Origin: CBDHFF01 sp965262395
GTDB lineage: Bacteria; Pseudomonadota; Alphaproteobacteria; Rickettsiales; Anaplasmataceae
Reading direction: 5' to 3'
NCBI GenBank assembly: GCA_965262395.1
Contig: OZ253531.1
Coordinates: forward strand, 1,612,001-1,676,000
Length of the DNA: 64,000 nt
In this document: positions 28,857 through 38,316 of the stretch, one piece after another
How positions within the stretch are numbered: the first letter of the stretch is position 1
How the letters are laid out: each line of letters begins with the position of its first letter
Program-made: the position numbers and the translations under genes
Notes under the pieces: generated by a model
Told to the model about the DNA's origin: nothing
What the model saw: the letters and a program-made list of their open reading frames with translations, nothing else
Database searches by the model: none

Positions 28857-28947
28857 ATTTAACCTTTATTCTATGATTGGTTGCAAAATAGAACAATTAA
28901 CAGTATAATATTAGACAATAATGATCTAATTGATATGAGGGAAAATA

Positions 28948-31900
28948 GTGGATAGTCTGAGATCTCTACTAGCCAAAAATCCCGTGATAAAGGCATGTTT
29001 TGAGAGGGAATCAGGACAAACAGACCAAAATGTAGAACCCGTGAATATAGTGATACTAATCTCTGAAACAGAGAATGCTCATCCTCATGCCATCAGTGCA
29101 AAAGGTACGATTACCGATAGGAAAAAGGTGGTCGGCAAGTATATATCGGATATAAATGAACATTCATCATTCATAAATTTAGATCTAAAAGTAGAAGGAT
29201 TGATAGAAAAAGGAGAAAAAGAATCAACAATAGCACTGAGGATCCTGCCGGGAGACAGCACTGATGCTCCAGGTTTTACAATCCAAATCCAAGGTACACT
29301 TGATAATATTAAATTTGATTGGATCCATATTCAAAACGTTGAAATATCACTCGGAGAGATGAATAATCCAGTAGGCACAACAGCCTTAAATCCAGATTCA
29401 GAAGGAGCGGAAAATCCACAAGAATCAGAAAACAAAGACTTGGATTTAGCAAATATGCTACAAGCGGTCGAAGCTCCACAAGAAGACTTGGATTTAGCAA
29501 ATATGCTATCAGTGTTCGAAATTCCACAAGAACCAGAAGGAAGAGACCTAAGTTTTATACAGTTGATGGAACCAAACTTAGGAACCTCTGCCAGTGGGAA
29601 CCTAGGACTCAGCGATATGTTAAGCCCTGGTTTTGGAGATGGGGAATTTGAAGATTGGACATTTAAATCAGATTATAATTGGACATTTGCACCAGATGAT
29701 GATTGGACATTTGCACCAGATTATAATTACGCAAATCGGGAACTTTTACCATATTCTCACTTAATGGAGGCACCAGCTTCAAACTATGGATATTCATTCT
29801 ACCCACTGACTACGGGAACAGCATACTCGCAAATTCCTTCATTAGAGCCTCATACGGACTATGGTCAGCCTGCTGTCAACGCAGAAATCGCTCCAACTAG
29901 AGGTTCAGACAACAAAGATAATGACGAACCTCTAGCATCATTTCATGGAACGCCAGAAGATGATTCAGAATGCGTGACAGTTAAACTAAATGATGATGGC
30001 GCAACACCCTATCTGAGCAGCAAAACTGGGAATATCTCACTCTCTTCTACGTTCACATCTACAAGCAGAGGAATTCATAATGATCCGGACATAATCAGTG
30101 CAGGATGCCAAGTGAGTCACACAACACCCGTGTCACAGCAGGTTCCCATGACCGATTCTGTCAATAAAATACAAGAATCAGGCAATCCAGAGTTGCAGAC
30201 GATAGACCAGATTATGGACGTGACACCCCCTCTAATGGCAGTAGAAACCTCAGTTCAGGCTCAAATCGTGATACCCCTTCCGATAACGGTAAAAATCTCA
30301 GATCTGGCTCAAGGCGTAATACCCTATTTGCAGATCCCAGCTCGGGTTCAAAGCGTGGCATCCCGTCCAAAAAAATCAACCCAAGACGTGGGACTCCCTC
30401 TGAGGGCATTAAAAATCTCAGATCTGGCTCCAAACATGGCACCCCCTTTAGTAAAAACAGGAGAACAGAAACTTAAAAATAAGAGGGTGCACACCAATAC
30501 AAAAATCTCAGATCTGGCTCAAGATGTCGCTCTCGATTCGGTTAAATCAAAAAGATCAACTCAACAAAGCGTGGCATCCCGTCCAAAAAAATCAACCCAA
30601 GACGTGGGACTCCCTCTGATGGCATTAGAAATCTCAGCTCTGCCTGAAGACATGGACGTGACACCATTTCCAAAAGGCATGACATTCCACCCAGTGAAAA
30701 AAAACGAACGAAAACCTAAGAATAGGAACGAAGTATATGCTGCCATATGCCATTATATAGAAGAGGATCTGTTAGATTATTGCAAGACACATAACAGATC
30801 ACTTCAAGACATTATTAACGATCCAGCCGGCCCAGGAGAGCTCAACAAGCTAGCCAGTACGGAGAAAAGAGCAAAGATCCATGGCTATCTGAACCTAATG
30901 CACAATCTTGTCAGTGACTACATGAGGTTACTCATAATGACGTGCAAAGCAGAAAAAAGTCAGGAGATTTTTCGTAAAATAAATAGGGCTTTAGGCGTTA
31001 TATGTCGGGTCTCTGATAGGTTTCAGCATAAGATTAAGTATGTCCGCACTATAGAAAGTGATCCTGAATTCTTTCAAATTATATTCTTACTAGAAGATTA
31101 TTTTATACCTATTCAATTGGAAAAAATATTAGTTGTGTATGAAGAAAATATAAAAGAACCCAAGCACACTATTACAAGTGGTTCAAGAATTGAAAAACTA
31201 TTCAAAAATATATATGTACAAATTTATAAAAAGAACAAATTATCTTTGCCATTGCAGAATAAATTTACACAGTATATAAAGGGTTTTGATCTTCATATCG
31301 AGTTAGGACCTAAGCCACAGCAAGCGCTGATGGACTCAGTAAGCCAAACTAGTAATATAAAGTTACCCTCGCCAGAATCAGAAAATCCAGTCTCTAAAAA
31401 ACCTTGCTCACGAAAACGAAAGTCTCCATGCATCGAAGGTACAAATGATGCAAAACGCAGTAAGAGTAATGATGCAAAACCCGGGTCAAAGCAAGTTTCC
31501 ACGAAACGCACTGTCAAAAAGACGAAGAAAAAAAGTAATTTAACTCTGATCGAGAAACTCTTGTGGATGCCATCAAAAAATTCATCTCAAGATATAATAT
31601 CCTCTTCGTCAAATCCAACTCAACAACGTATGTCATACCATCTCCCTCAAGCTCAAGAGAGCACGGCACCCCATAAGCTAACACTAGAAACCTCAATTGC
31701 TCAAAGCGTGGATGTGATATCCCATCCAGTGAAATCAGGAGAACCAAAACCTCAAGATAATAGTAGTAACACCAAGAAAAGAAAACCAAAACCTCAAGAT
31801 AATAGTAGTAACACCAAGAAAAGAAAACCTAATCCTTTGGATAGTCCTGTGGTAACACAGAAACCAGGAAAAAAAGAAGAAGAACAAAGCCACTTATTGC

Positions 31901-33144
31901 TTAAGACTAAAGAATTATATAATAAGGTATATAAATTTGTAGAAGAAGATACGTCATATTATGATGCGCAATCTAACAAATTGTCTAAAAAGCTTATTCC
32001 AATATTAAGTATAACAATTATTCAAATACTCAAGCATCAATTAATATTAATATCCCTATTCATTACTCCAGATGAACATTTATGTATAATAGAACCAAAA
32101 ATACTAAAAAATCAGGAATATTTTAAGGAATTATGCACAATTATACCATCCATACTCGAATTATTAACGAAGTTAATATATTATGGAAATGGAACTGGGG
32201 TATACAAAGATCATACAATCCCTTCAATGATGTGTTTATTGGAACAATGTTTTATACCCAATGTACTGAAAAGATTGTATTTAACAATCATAAAAACATC
32301 TCCGACAGATATTACAGCTAATATGAGCAGTGAAGAATTATTAAAACTTATCTATAATAAGATAACTCAATCGCTAGATGAAGAACTTAAATCAACCTGG
32401 AAAGAGTCATTCCGCTTTCATTCCATGCCCTTCATAAATTGTGTATTATCAAATAATTCATCTGAAAGCACGTACACTTACTATATATCATTGACAGAGT
32501 ATATGTATGATTATAGCAAAAGCACTTATGATCTTACAAGCACTGCAGACTTTAACATGGAGGGTACGGCAAAATTATTGCGTGACACAGTATCAGAGCT
32601 TGACATCTTTCATAGTCAAGCTTATGAAAATATTAAAATAATAAAGAAGAGAATTCATTCCAGGGTGAATGCTATCCTGCATTACAACGGAGCTGGTCCT
32701 GAAAGTCAGGACCAAATTAAAAAATTGTGGGAAATAGTACATACAAAACTTATTCCGCTAATAATGAATCAGATCTTGGATGAACTTGATAGCAGTACGT
32801 CTCATTCGTTGTCTCCAGCTCTTTCTGGAAATGCACAAATGCAGAGAATAATAAGTGGACGAAGAGATATTGCTGCCGGCCTCGTACAACCACAGACAAT
32901 AAGAACAGCTCACAATGAAGAATTAACACATGAACATGCTGCCCCTGTTCCAGAGCCAACAGAAGTTATCCCTACAGTCCTTTCTCTTGCTCATCATACT
33001 TCTGGAATGACGACCGTTAATCCTACTGTTGTTCTTTCTCATTGCAACCATGAATCATGGCCTCTAATTGCACAGGAAACTGCTGACCTTCCAGAGCCCA
33101 ACAGAAATTATCCCTACAGTCCTTTCTCTTGCTCATATTCCTGA
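28948..33144 (+). CDS. giant repetitive protein, putative effector, frameshifted at its 3' end
   Basis: A 1398-residue protein with a GTG start preceded by GAGGG at six bases. No signal peptide or membrane helix. Order: residues 1-150 beta-like; acidic repeats to about 265 (LDLANML twice, DWTFAPD twice); Pro/Ser-rich linker with several KISDLAQ-type repeats (about 449-537); helical domain A (about 592-790); a basic linker; helical domain B (about 985-1170), which resembles A (VYAAICHYIEED against VYKFVEED, FLLEDYFIPIQLEK against CLLEQCFIPNVLKR). The linker carries RKRK/AKRSK and two KKRKPKPQ copies, like nuclear localisation signals. An extra C in ccc at 33097-33099 shifts the frame; without it the protein would run to the TGA at 33239-33241. 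Family not recognised. Confidence 0.75.
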   Translation: MDSLRSLLAKNPVIKACFERESGQTDQNVEPVNIVILISETENAHPHAISAKGTITDRKKVVGKYISDINEHSSFINLDLKVEGLIEKGEKESTIALRILPGDSTDAPGFTIQIQGTLDNIKFDWIHIQNVEISLGEMNNPVGTTALNPDSEGAENPQESENKDLDLANMLQAVEAPQEDLDLANMLSVFEIPQEPEGRDLSFIQLMEPNLGTSASGNLGLSDMLSPGFGDGEFEDWTFKSDYNWTFAPDDDWTFAPDYNYANRELLPYSHLMEAPASNYGYSFYPLTTGTAYSQIPSLEPHTDYGQPAVNAEIAPTRGSDNKDNDEPLASFHGTPEDDSECVTVKLNDDGATPYLSSKTGNISLSSTFTSTSRGIHNDPDIISAGCQVSHTTPVSQQVPMTDSVNKIQESGNPELQTIDQIMDVTPPLMAVETSVQAQIVIPLPITVKISDLAQGVIPYLQIPARVQSVASRPKKSTQDVGLPLRALKISDLAPNMAPPLVKTGEQKLKNKRVHTNTKISDLAQDVALDSVKSKRSTQQSVASRPKKSTQDVGLPLMALEISALPEDMDVTPFPKGMTFHPVKKNERKPKNRNEVYAAICHYIEEDLLDYCKTHNRSLQDIINDPAGPGELNKLASTEKRAKIHGYLNLMHNLVSDYMRLLIMTCKAEKSQEIFRKINRALGVICRVSDRFQHKIKYVRTIESDPEFFQIIFLLEDYFIPIQLEKILVVYEENIKEPKHTITSGSRIEKLFKNIYVQIYKKNKLSLPLQNKFTQYIKGFDLHIELGPKPQQALMDSVSQTSNIKLPSPESENPVSKKPCSRKRKSPCIEGTNDAKRSKSNDAKPGSKQVSTKRTVKKTKKKSNLTLIEKLLWMPSKNSSQDIISSSSNPTQQRMSYHLPQAQESTAPHKLTLETSIAQSVDVISHPVKSGEPKPQDNSSNTKKRKPKPQDNSSNTKKRKPNPLDSPVVTQKPGKKEEEQSHLLLKTKELYNKVYKFVEEDTSYYDAQSNKLSKKLIPILSITIIQILKHQLILISLFITPDEHLCIIEPKILKNQEYFKELCTIIPSILELLTKLIYYGNGTGVYKDHTIPSMMCLLEQCFIPNVLKRLYLTIIKTSPTDITANMSSEELLKLIYNKITQSLDEELKSTWKESFRFHSMPFINCVLSNNSSESTYTYYISLTEYMYDYSKSTYDLTSTADFNMEGTAKLLRDTVSELDIFHSQAYENIKIIKKRIHSRVNAILHYNGAGPESQDQIKKLWEIVHTKLIPLIMNQILDELDSSTSHSLSPALSGNAQMQRIISGRRDIAAGLVQPQTIRTAHNEELTHEHAAPVPEPTEVIPTVLSLAHHTSGMTTVNPTVVLSHCNHESWPLIAQETADLPEPNRNYPYSPFSCSYS

Positions 33145-33241
33145 AATGACGACCGTTAATCCTACTGTTGTTTCTCTTGCGGCAACCATGAATCAGAGCG
33201 CAGCTGCTGACCACCATCACTACAATTGTAATCATGCATGA

Positions 33242-33835
33242 AAAGATATCTTTAGAGATAGGTTTTTTAGATTCAGGCTAACTGCTGGCACACCAAGTCC
33301 AAATAATAGTATAAAAAGTAATATAATTTTTTTATTCATCAATGAATATTGATTTGAAATTATCTAAGAAAGTTCTATTATCTAGTTTAAGTAGCTACTA
33401 TGAAATAATTATCAACAAATGTAATAAATTGTTATCACCGCAGTTAATAATTTTAGTAAAGTTATTTCATCACGAATACTGAATATTATCTTGAAATATA
33501 CACTCTGATACAAATGGAATAAAATTTTTCCTTTAGGAACAAAGGTAAAGCAAAAGATATATAAAAAAGTTACTACTGGACGATATAATCCAATTTAAAT
33601 TATCTAATTGTAATCAACGTGAGGATATCACCAAGCTAATTTTTTCTCTCAATAGCACGTGTTACGATTACAATTTCTTGTTAACAATAAAGAGTCTTTA
33701 CTAGATTTTTTCTATCTTATTTTATTCCTTCATTACTTAAAATTGTGTCATCTAACATCAAATACTCCCTGAGAAGTTAAAAACCAATCAAAAGTATTAC
33801 GTGTTTCATTTTGTAAATCTAAATAATAAATAATA
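33242..33835. other. AT-rich spacer between convergent genes
   Basis: Roughly 600 bases separating the giant gene from the helicase gene on the opposite strand. No open frame, repeat or RNA gene is evident. Confidence 0.5.
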
Positions 33836-33864
33836 AAATGAGTATTTTATAGAAATACTCATTT
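33836..33864 (-). terminator. rho-independent-like terminator of the helicase gene
   Basis: A perfect 12-bp stem (aaatgagtattt paired with aaatactcattt) closes a 5-base loop. Read on the minus strand it lies about 60 bases after the helicase stop and is followed by a T-rich run (tttattatttatt). The stem is AT-rich, so strength is uncertain, but position and symmetry fit. Confidence 0.65.
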
Positions 33865-33924
33865 ATACCTCATTCAACCTCAACAGAAATTGAAGTTCTT
33901 ACTTCATAAAATATCGGATATATT

Positions 33925-35115
33925 TTAGGCAGTTCTTCTACTTGAACTTCTATTGAATCGTTTGCGATTACCTCTGAATTTACCTGGCTTCCTATCCAGA
34001 CGCTTAGGTTTATCTGATTGTTCTGCAGGAGCGTTTGGATCCATAAGACGATTTATAGCATTCCATTTGCTATTATCAGAGGGTGTCACCAAACACATCG
34101 CAGAACCTTTGGCTCCTGCGCGGGCGGTTCTACCTATGCGATGAATATAATCCTCGGCACATTGCGGTAAATCATAATTAATAACATGCTCGATGTGTGG
34201 GATGTCAAGTCCACGTGCAGCAACGTCAGTTGCCACAAGAATACGATATTTCTTATTACGAAAATTAGCAATTACACGATCACGTTTACTCTGGCGCAAG
34301 TCTCCATGAATAACATCAGCACTATGCCCTGCCTTGGATAACTTAGCAGCCATCCTTTCTGTACTATATTTTGTTTTCATGAACATAATTATAGAGCCAT
34401 CACGCTCATCCAATTCGGATAACAAACGTTGATGTTTATTATCATCAGTCACTCTTACTACATCATGCTGAATATTATCAGCAGGTGCGTATGTAGTGTC
34501 TATCGCTATTCGTATAGGGTTATTTAGATATTTTTCTGAGATTCTTACAATATTATTTGGAAGAGTTGCCGAAAACAACATAGTTTGACGAACCTTAGGC
34601 ATACGTTTCATAATTTTCTCAATCTGAATAGTAAAACCCATATCAAGCATACGATCAGTTTCATCAAGCACTAAGAATCCTGTATCATTTAACATCAAGC
34701 TACCACGTTCTAAATGGTCATTTATACGCCCAGGAGTACCAACTAATAGTCTGGGACCATTGCGCAGTCTTTGCAATTGCTTCGACATAGCTTCGCCACC
34801 AATAAGCAATGCTGATTTAATTTTTGAACGTTTGCCTAACATTGTTTGCAGATGACTCATCACCTGTGTCGCTAATTCACGTGTTGGCGTCATCACTAGT
34901 GCAGACCCCAACGGATTAGACAACAATCGTGCAACCAACGGAATACCGAACGCACCTGTTTTACCTGTCCCAGTCTGTGCTGAGCCTTGAATATCTCTTC
35001 CTTCAAGAGCATGCGGAATCGCCTTCTCTTGAATTGGAGTTGGTTTAATAAACTGCATATGTTGCAGCGTATGATTCAGAGCCTCAGGAAGACCCAGTTC
35101 ACTAAAATTTTGCAT
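33925..35115 (-). CDS. rhlE: DEAD-box RNA helicase, RhlE-like
   Basis: ATP-dependent RNA helicase, 396 residues. Motifs in order: Q motif (FIKPTPIQEKAIPHAL), Walker A AQTGTGKTGAF, PTRELATQ, GTPGR, motif II, SAT (LFSATLP), VATDVAARGLD and HRIGRTARAG. Motif II reads DETD instead of DEAD, an unusual Ala-to-Thr change that keeps the catalytic Asp and Glu. The last 30 residues are Arg/Lys/Asn/Ser-rich, as in RNA-binding tails. A cold-shock gene lies about 100 bases upstream on the same strand, so both may serve cold or stress RNA remodelling. Confidence 0.93.
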   Translation of the reverse strand: MQNFSELGLPEALNHTLQHMQFIKPTPIQEKAIPHALEGRDIQGSAQTGTGKTGAFGIPLVARLLSNPLGSALVMTPTRELATQVMSHLQTMLGKRSKIKSALLIGGEAMSKQLQRLRNGPRLLVGTPGRINDHLERGSLMLNDTGFLVLDETDRMLDMGFTIQIEKIMKRMPKVRQTMLFSATLPNNIVRISEKYLNNPIRIAIDTTYAPADNIQHDVVRVTDDNKHQRLLSELDERDGSIIMFMKTKYSTERMAAKLSKAGHSADVIHGDLRQSKRDRVIANFRNKKYRILVATDVAARGLDIPHIEHVINYDLPQCAEDYIHRIGRTARAGAKGSAMCLVTPSDNSKWNAINRLMDPNAPAEQSDKPKRLDRKPGKFRGNRKRFNRSSSRRTA

Positions 35116-35214
35116 AATCTTCTCTCTTTATAGCAGGCACAATAGCTAGCTCTTTTTTAGAGAGAAGTCATGCCTCGTGATTAGGATGTTAGTAAAGGTA
35201 AAGCAATGTGTGTA

Positions 35215-35445
35215 TTACTCAGAGTCTTCGTCGTCGTGATTGCCCATCAATTTCAAATTGTCTGCTGACGTTTTGCCCTTATTAGTAGCAACATCATAAC
35301 TAACTTTTTGACCTTCACTAAGTTGATTAATGTTTGCTCTTTCTACTGTACTAATATGTACAAAAACATCTGTTGATCCATCCTCAGGTGCAATAAACCC
35401 AAATCCCTTAATTGGATCAAACCACTTTACTGTTCCGCTAGCCAT
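35215..35445 (-). CDS. cold-shock domain protein
   Basis: A 76-residue single cold-shock domain: MASGTVKWFDPIKGFGFI contains RNP1 (KGFGFI) and VFVHIS is RNP2; a short acidic tail follows. It binds single-stranded RNA/DNA. I place the start at ATG 35445 with AAAGGAAA upstream; an upstream in-frame ATG would add 17 residues not typical of the family. It is followed on the same strand by the RhlE-like helicase. Confidence 0.95.
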   Translation of the reverse strand: MASGTVKWFDPIKGFGFIAPEDGSTDVFVHISTVERANINQLSEGQKVSYDVATNKGKTSADNLKLMGNHDDEDSE

Positions 35446-35910
35446 AATATTTTCCTTTATCATTTTAAGATTGTTTATAGAGTACTCACCCAGCACGGAT
35501 CACATAACGCAACCCTCTGACTCACTCTTATCCAAATACTCAAAAGATCAACAATTATTTGAAAAATCTTTAGGTAGCCCTTAATCAGGAAATACTGCAT
35601 ATAATACAGTAGCACTTTAGCAAGAGTAATGAAACTCAGTTACACTTATATTATATTCTTTATCAAAACGCAAGCTTTTTTGTAAATTTTATCATTTTTT
35701 ATGAATATTAAGTTAAGATACTTACTGATTAGATACTCGGCGCTCCTTTTTTTGCTTTTAAAATGAGATAAATCCAAATATCTTGCATGTTCCAATCATT
35801 CTTTCTTATATTATTCAGATCAGCTGATGGAAAAATTATAATGCATGAAAATACAAAAATAAGTTCATGTAAAAACGAATCTTATACAAGATTATAAACA
35901 CACTATATAA
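35446..35910. other. divergent intergenic region, long cold-shock leader
   Basis: About 460 bases between the divergently transcribed cold-shock and peroxiredoxin genes. Part of it probably forms a long 5' leader of the cold-shock mRNA, as is common for that family, but I cannot identify a defined thermosensor fold. No open frame is supported. Confidence 0.4.
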
Positions 35911-35938
35911 TTGACAAATTAAAAATCAGCATTAGAAT
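35911..35938 (+). promoter_or_regulatory. sigma70-type promoter for peroxiredoxin
   Basis: TTGACA (35911-35916), 16-base spacer, TAGAAT (35933-35938), 30 bases before the peroxiredoxin ATG. Good consensus match; no operator motif is obvious. Confidence 0.6.
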
Positions 35939-35968
35939 GCAACTCCTAACTACTATCAGGAGAATAAT

Positions 35969-36631
35969 ATGTCAATTCGTATTAATGACCAAGCCCCCAA
36001 TTTTCAGGCTAATACCACTCATGGGCAAATTGATTTTCATGATTGGATTGCCAATCAGTGGGCCGTACTATTTTCACATCCAAAAGATTTCACACCCGTA
36101 TGCACCACAGAATTGGGATATATGGCAAAAATTCAACCTGAATTCGAAAAAAGAAACACTAAAATAATTGGATTAAGCATTGATCGCATGGATGATCACC
36201 AGAAATGGCTTGAAGACATCGCAGAAGTGGGAGGCAGTCCTGTAAATTATCCAATAATTGCAGATACTGACTTAAAAGTGGCCAAGTTATATGACATGTT
36301 TGCGGCTAACGAATCTGGTACATCTGAAGGCAGAACAGCAATGACTAATGCCACGGTTCGTTCTTTATTCGTAATTGATCCTAATAAAAAGATTAAACTT
36401 ATGATTACTTATCCGATGACCACAGGGCGTAACTTTGATGAAATTTTACGAGTAATAGACTCAATGCAACTCACGGCCAAGCATAAAGTTGCCACTCCCG
36501 TCAATTGGCAGCAAGGAGAGGACGTTATCATAGTTCCTGCAGTCAGCAACGAAGAAGCCGAACAAAAGTACCCTAACGGATGGCAAACGATAAAACCATA
36601 TTTAAGAACGGTTAAACAGCCTATAGAATAA
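35969..36631 (+). CDS. 1-Cys peroxiredoxin (Prx6 type)
   Basis: Reduces hydrogen peroxide and lipid hydroperoxides in the cytosol. The 220-residue length and motif DFTPVCTTELG with peroxidatic Cys45 match the Prx6 family; a C-terminal dimerisation domain (TPVNWQQGEDVIIVPAVS) is also typical. No resolving Cys is present. CAGGAG precedes the ATG. It stands near the catalase-like and cyclooxygenase-like genes, which suggests a local peroxide-handling cluster although it is on the opposite strand. Confidence 0.94.
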   Translation: MSIRINDQAPNFQANTTHGQIDFHDWIANQWAVLFSHPKDFTPVCTTELGYMAKIQPEFEKRNTKIIGLSIDRMDDHQKWLEDIAEVGGSPVNYPIIADTDLKVAKLYDMFAANESGTSEGRTAMTNATVRSLFVIDPNKKIKLMITYPMTTGRNFDEILRVIDSMQLTAKHKVATPVNWQQGEDVIIVPAVSNEEAEQKYPNGWQTIKPYLRTVKQPIE

Positions 36632-37143
36632 AGTAGTATATTAGCCGTTAACGCTAAATATTAATTTATTATAAATGAGTATGGACTTACAAGCAGTTGA
36701 TTATAAATATTGTCTTAGATTAAACGTGATCAAATAAAGCAATTGTAATTAACTGCACATTCATTAATGTTGGGATTAAATGCAATTTGCTGAATAGTTT
36801 TGTGCCAACGATTAGGTTATTGTCTCCTTGATCTTTTTAGAATAACTCACATGATTAAAACATGAAGCTCCTTAATAGAATGATAATAAGCATGAACAAG
36901 GGATATTATCACAAATTACAATGAGAAATATGCTTGTATAAGTCACATAAATCTATATTTTGCTAGGGATATTATAACAAATTACAATGAGAAATATGCT
37001 TGTATAAGTCACATAAATCTATATCCTGCTTTTCGCACTTCAGTAAGAAAAATAAGTAACAGTCTCTGATTTTGCGTTATTTCGAAGTATAATGATGAAT
37101 AAATTCAACACAAATTATTACGCTTTAATTACAACTAATATAA
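36632..37143. other. convergent intergenic region with a 66-bp duplication
   Basis: About 510 bases between the peroxiredoxin and catalase-like genes, which face each other. A 66-bp unit starting agggatattat occurs twice in tandem at 36899-37030 with few differences. No gene seen. Confidence 0.6.
36899..37030. repeat. 66-bp tandem repeat, 2 copies
   Basis: Copies begin at 36899 and 36965 and differ at few positions (atcaca or ataaca near the start, ttttgc or tcctgc near the end). Located downstream of both convergent genes. Confidence 0.88.
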
Positions 37144-38295
37144 TCAATTTTCCTCAGAATTATTATTTGTATCACCAGAAGTAGTAGGGCTAGAAGCCTG
37201 CCTTATATCAGCTACAGTTGAATACACCTCATTCCTTAATCTATTTAATGTTCCAAGAGGCTTGTGTGCCTTGAGACCATTCCAAGGAGAAAAACGAACC
37301 CTCTCACCTGCTTCGAATTGATCTCCAAGATCAATTTTCTGATTTTTTATTGCCAAGCGTCCAACAGTAAAGAATGGCGCTTCTTCTTCCGGCCATTCAA
37401 CAGTAACATCTTCAATCGAGTGACTTACCTTGGTTTGCACCTGAATGGCAAAATCCCAATAATAGGTTGCATTTTCTTCTGATAAACGTGAAATTATATC
37501 ATCTTGATAGTAATTATCACTAACCCGAAATGGACGCTTCTGTCTCGGCATTCTCTCAAAAGGTGCTTGCGTAGAAGTAGGAATAAAACCAAATTTCACA
37601 GCTACCGGATAGGTAATATTTTTTGCATTCGGAGCATCGCTAACTGCAATCTGCTCTCCAATAGAAAATGCCGAAACACTCCAATATCGTTCAGTCAATA
37701 AACTCATAGGTCGAGTGGTGAAAAGAGCTTTTAACAATACATAACCTCTAATGGGATTCCTTATAATCCATCCCAGAGCACCCAAAAAACCTTCAAGAAG
37801 ATCATAATAGTCCTCTATATCTCTATTAAAGAACTGAGGAATATCTGCCATAACAATGTCCTGTTCTGTAGGGCTATAAGATTCTCCGAAATGCTCTCCT
37901 TCAACATCATATAATTTAACGGCCATTCCTCTTGGATCAGGCATTCTATCCGGAAATGCTTGCGGATTAGAATTAGAAAAACGTATTAACGCACGGTACT
38001 TTTCAGGTTTTGCAAAAATACCTTGCTTAATATTCATATTTTTAATCTGCTCTTCAGACAAATTAGCTAACTTAGCTACTGATGTTTTAATATTCTCTTC
38101 ATCAAAATCGAAAATCTCCAAATTTGCCTCTACACAAGAATGGGTCTTTTTGTGAATATCACGAGAAGAACGCTGCTTGCCTTCGTACATCCTTCGCATA
38201 CGTTTAATAGTTGTAGCCACACCATCTTTTATTTGGCTGTCTTCGATATCCTTAATATGTTCGTTAAATAATTTTTCATCACTCATAATAAACAA
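37144..38295 (-). CDS. catalase-family haem protein, allene-oxide-synthase-like
   Basis: A 383-residue small catalase-fold protein, shorter than true catalases. Seen: Thr51-His52 (KKTHSCVEA), where Thr-His resembles the coral allene oxide synthase arrangement rather than Val-His of catalases; RALIRFSNSNP and PDPRGMAVKLYD; the PQFFNRD segment; and the proximal haem motif Arg354-x3-Tyr358 (NRLRNEVY) after PLGTLN. The residue aligned with the catalase distal Asn appears to be Asp151. These features suggest a fatty-acid-hydroperoxide enzyme or a divergent peroxidase rather than a catalase. It lies 21 bases downstream of the cyclooxygenase-like gene on the same strand, so probably one operon. Start at Met1 or Met4. 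Confidence 0.88.
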   Translation of the reverse strand: MFIMSDEKLFNEHIKDIEDSQIKDGVATTIKRMRRMYEGKQRSSRDIHKKTHSCVEANLEIFDFDEENIKTSVAKLANLSEEQIKNMNIKQGIFAKPEKYRALIRFSNSNPQAFPDRMPDPRGMAVKLYDVEGEHFGESYSPTEQDIVMADIPQFFNRDIEDYYDLLEGFLGALGWIIRNPIRGYVLLKALFTTRPMSLLTERYWSVSAFSIGEQIAVSDAPNAKNITYPVAVKFGFIPTSTQAPFERMPRQKRPFRVSDNYYQDDIISRLSEENATYYWDFAIQVQTKVSHSIEDVTVEWPEEEAPFFTVGRLAIKNQKIDLGDQFEAGERVRFSPWNGLKAHKPLGTLNRLRNEVYSTVADIRQASSPTTSGDTNNNSEEN

Positions 38296-38316
38296 TTACA
38301 CCTTATATTTAAACAA

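Larger units (their letters stand above)
26961..28947. other. non-coding AT-rich region with two tandem arrays
   Basis: Almost 2 kb without a supported gene between the integrase remnant and the giant repetitive gene. It holds an array of 83-bp units (27259-27504) and an array of 22-bp units (28608-28856), listed separately. A 22-base block (ggctgtag, then tttaactgctaaa) also appears twice at about 27211-27260. The rest is very AT-rich with stops in all frames. Confidence 0.6.

Noticed and set aside
37144..38295. True hydrogen-peroxide catalase
   Set aside because: Too short, Thr-His instead of Val-His and an apparent Asp at the distal Asn position; better described as a catalase-fold protein of uncertain substrate.
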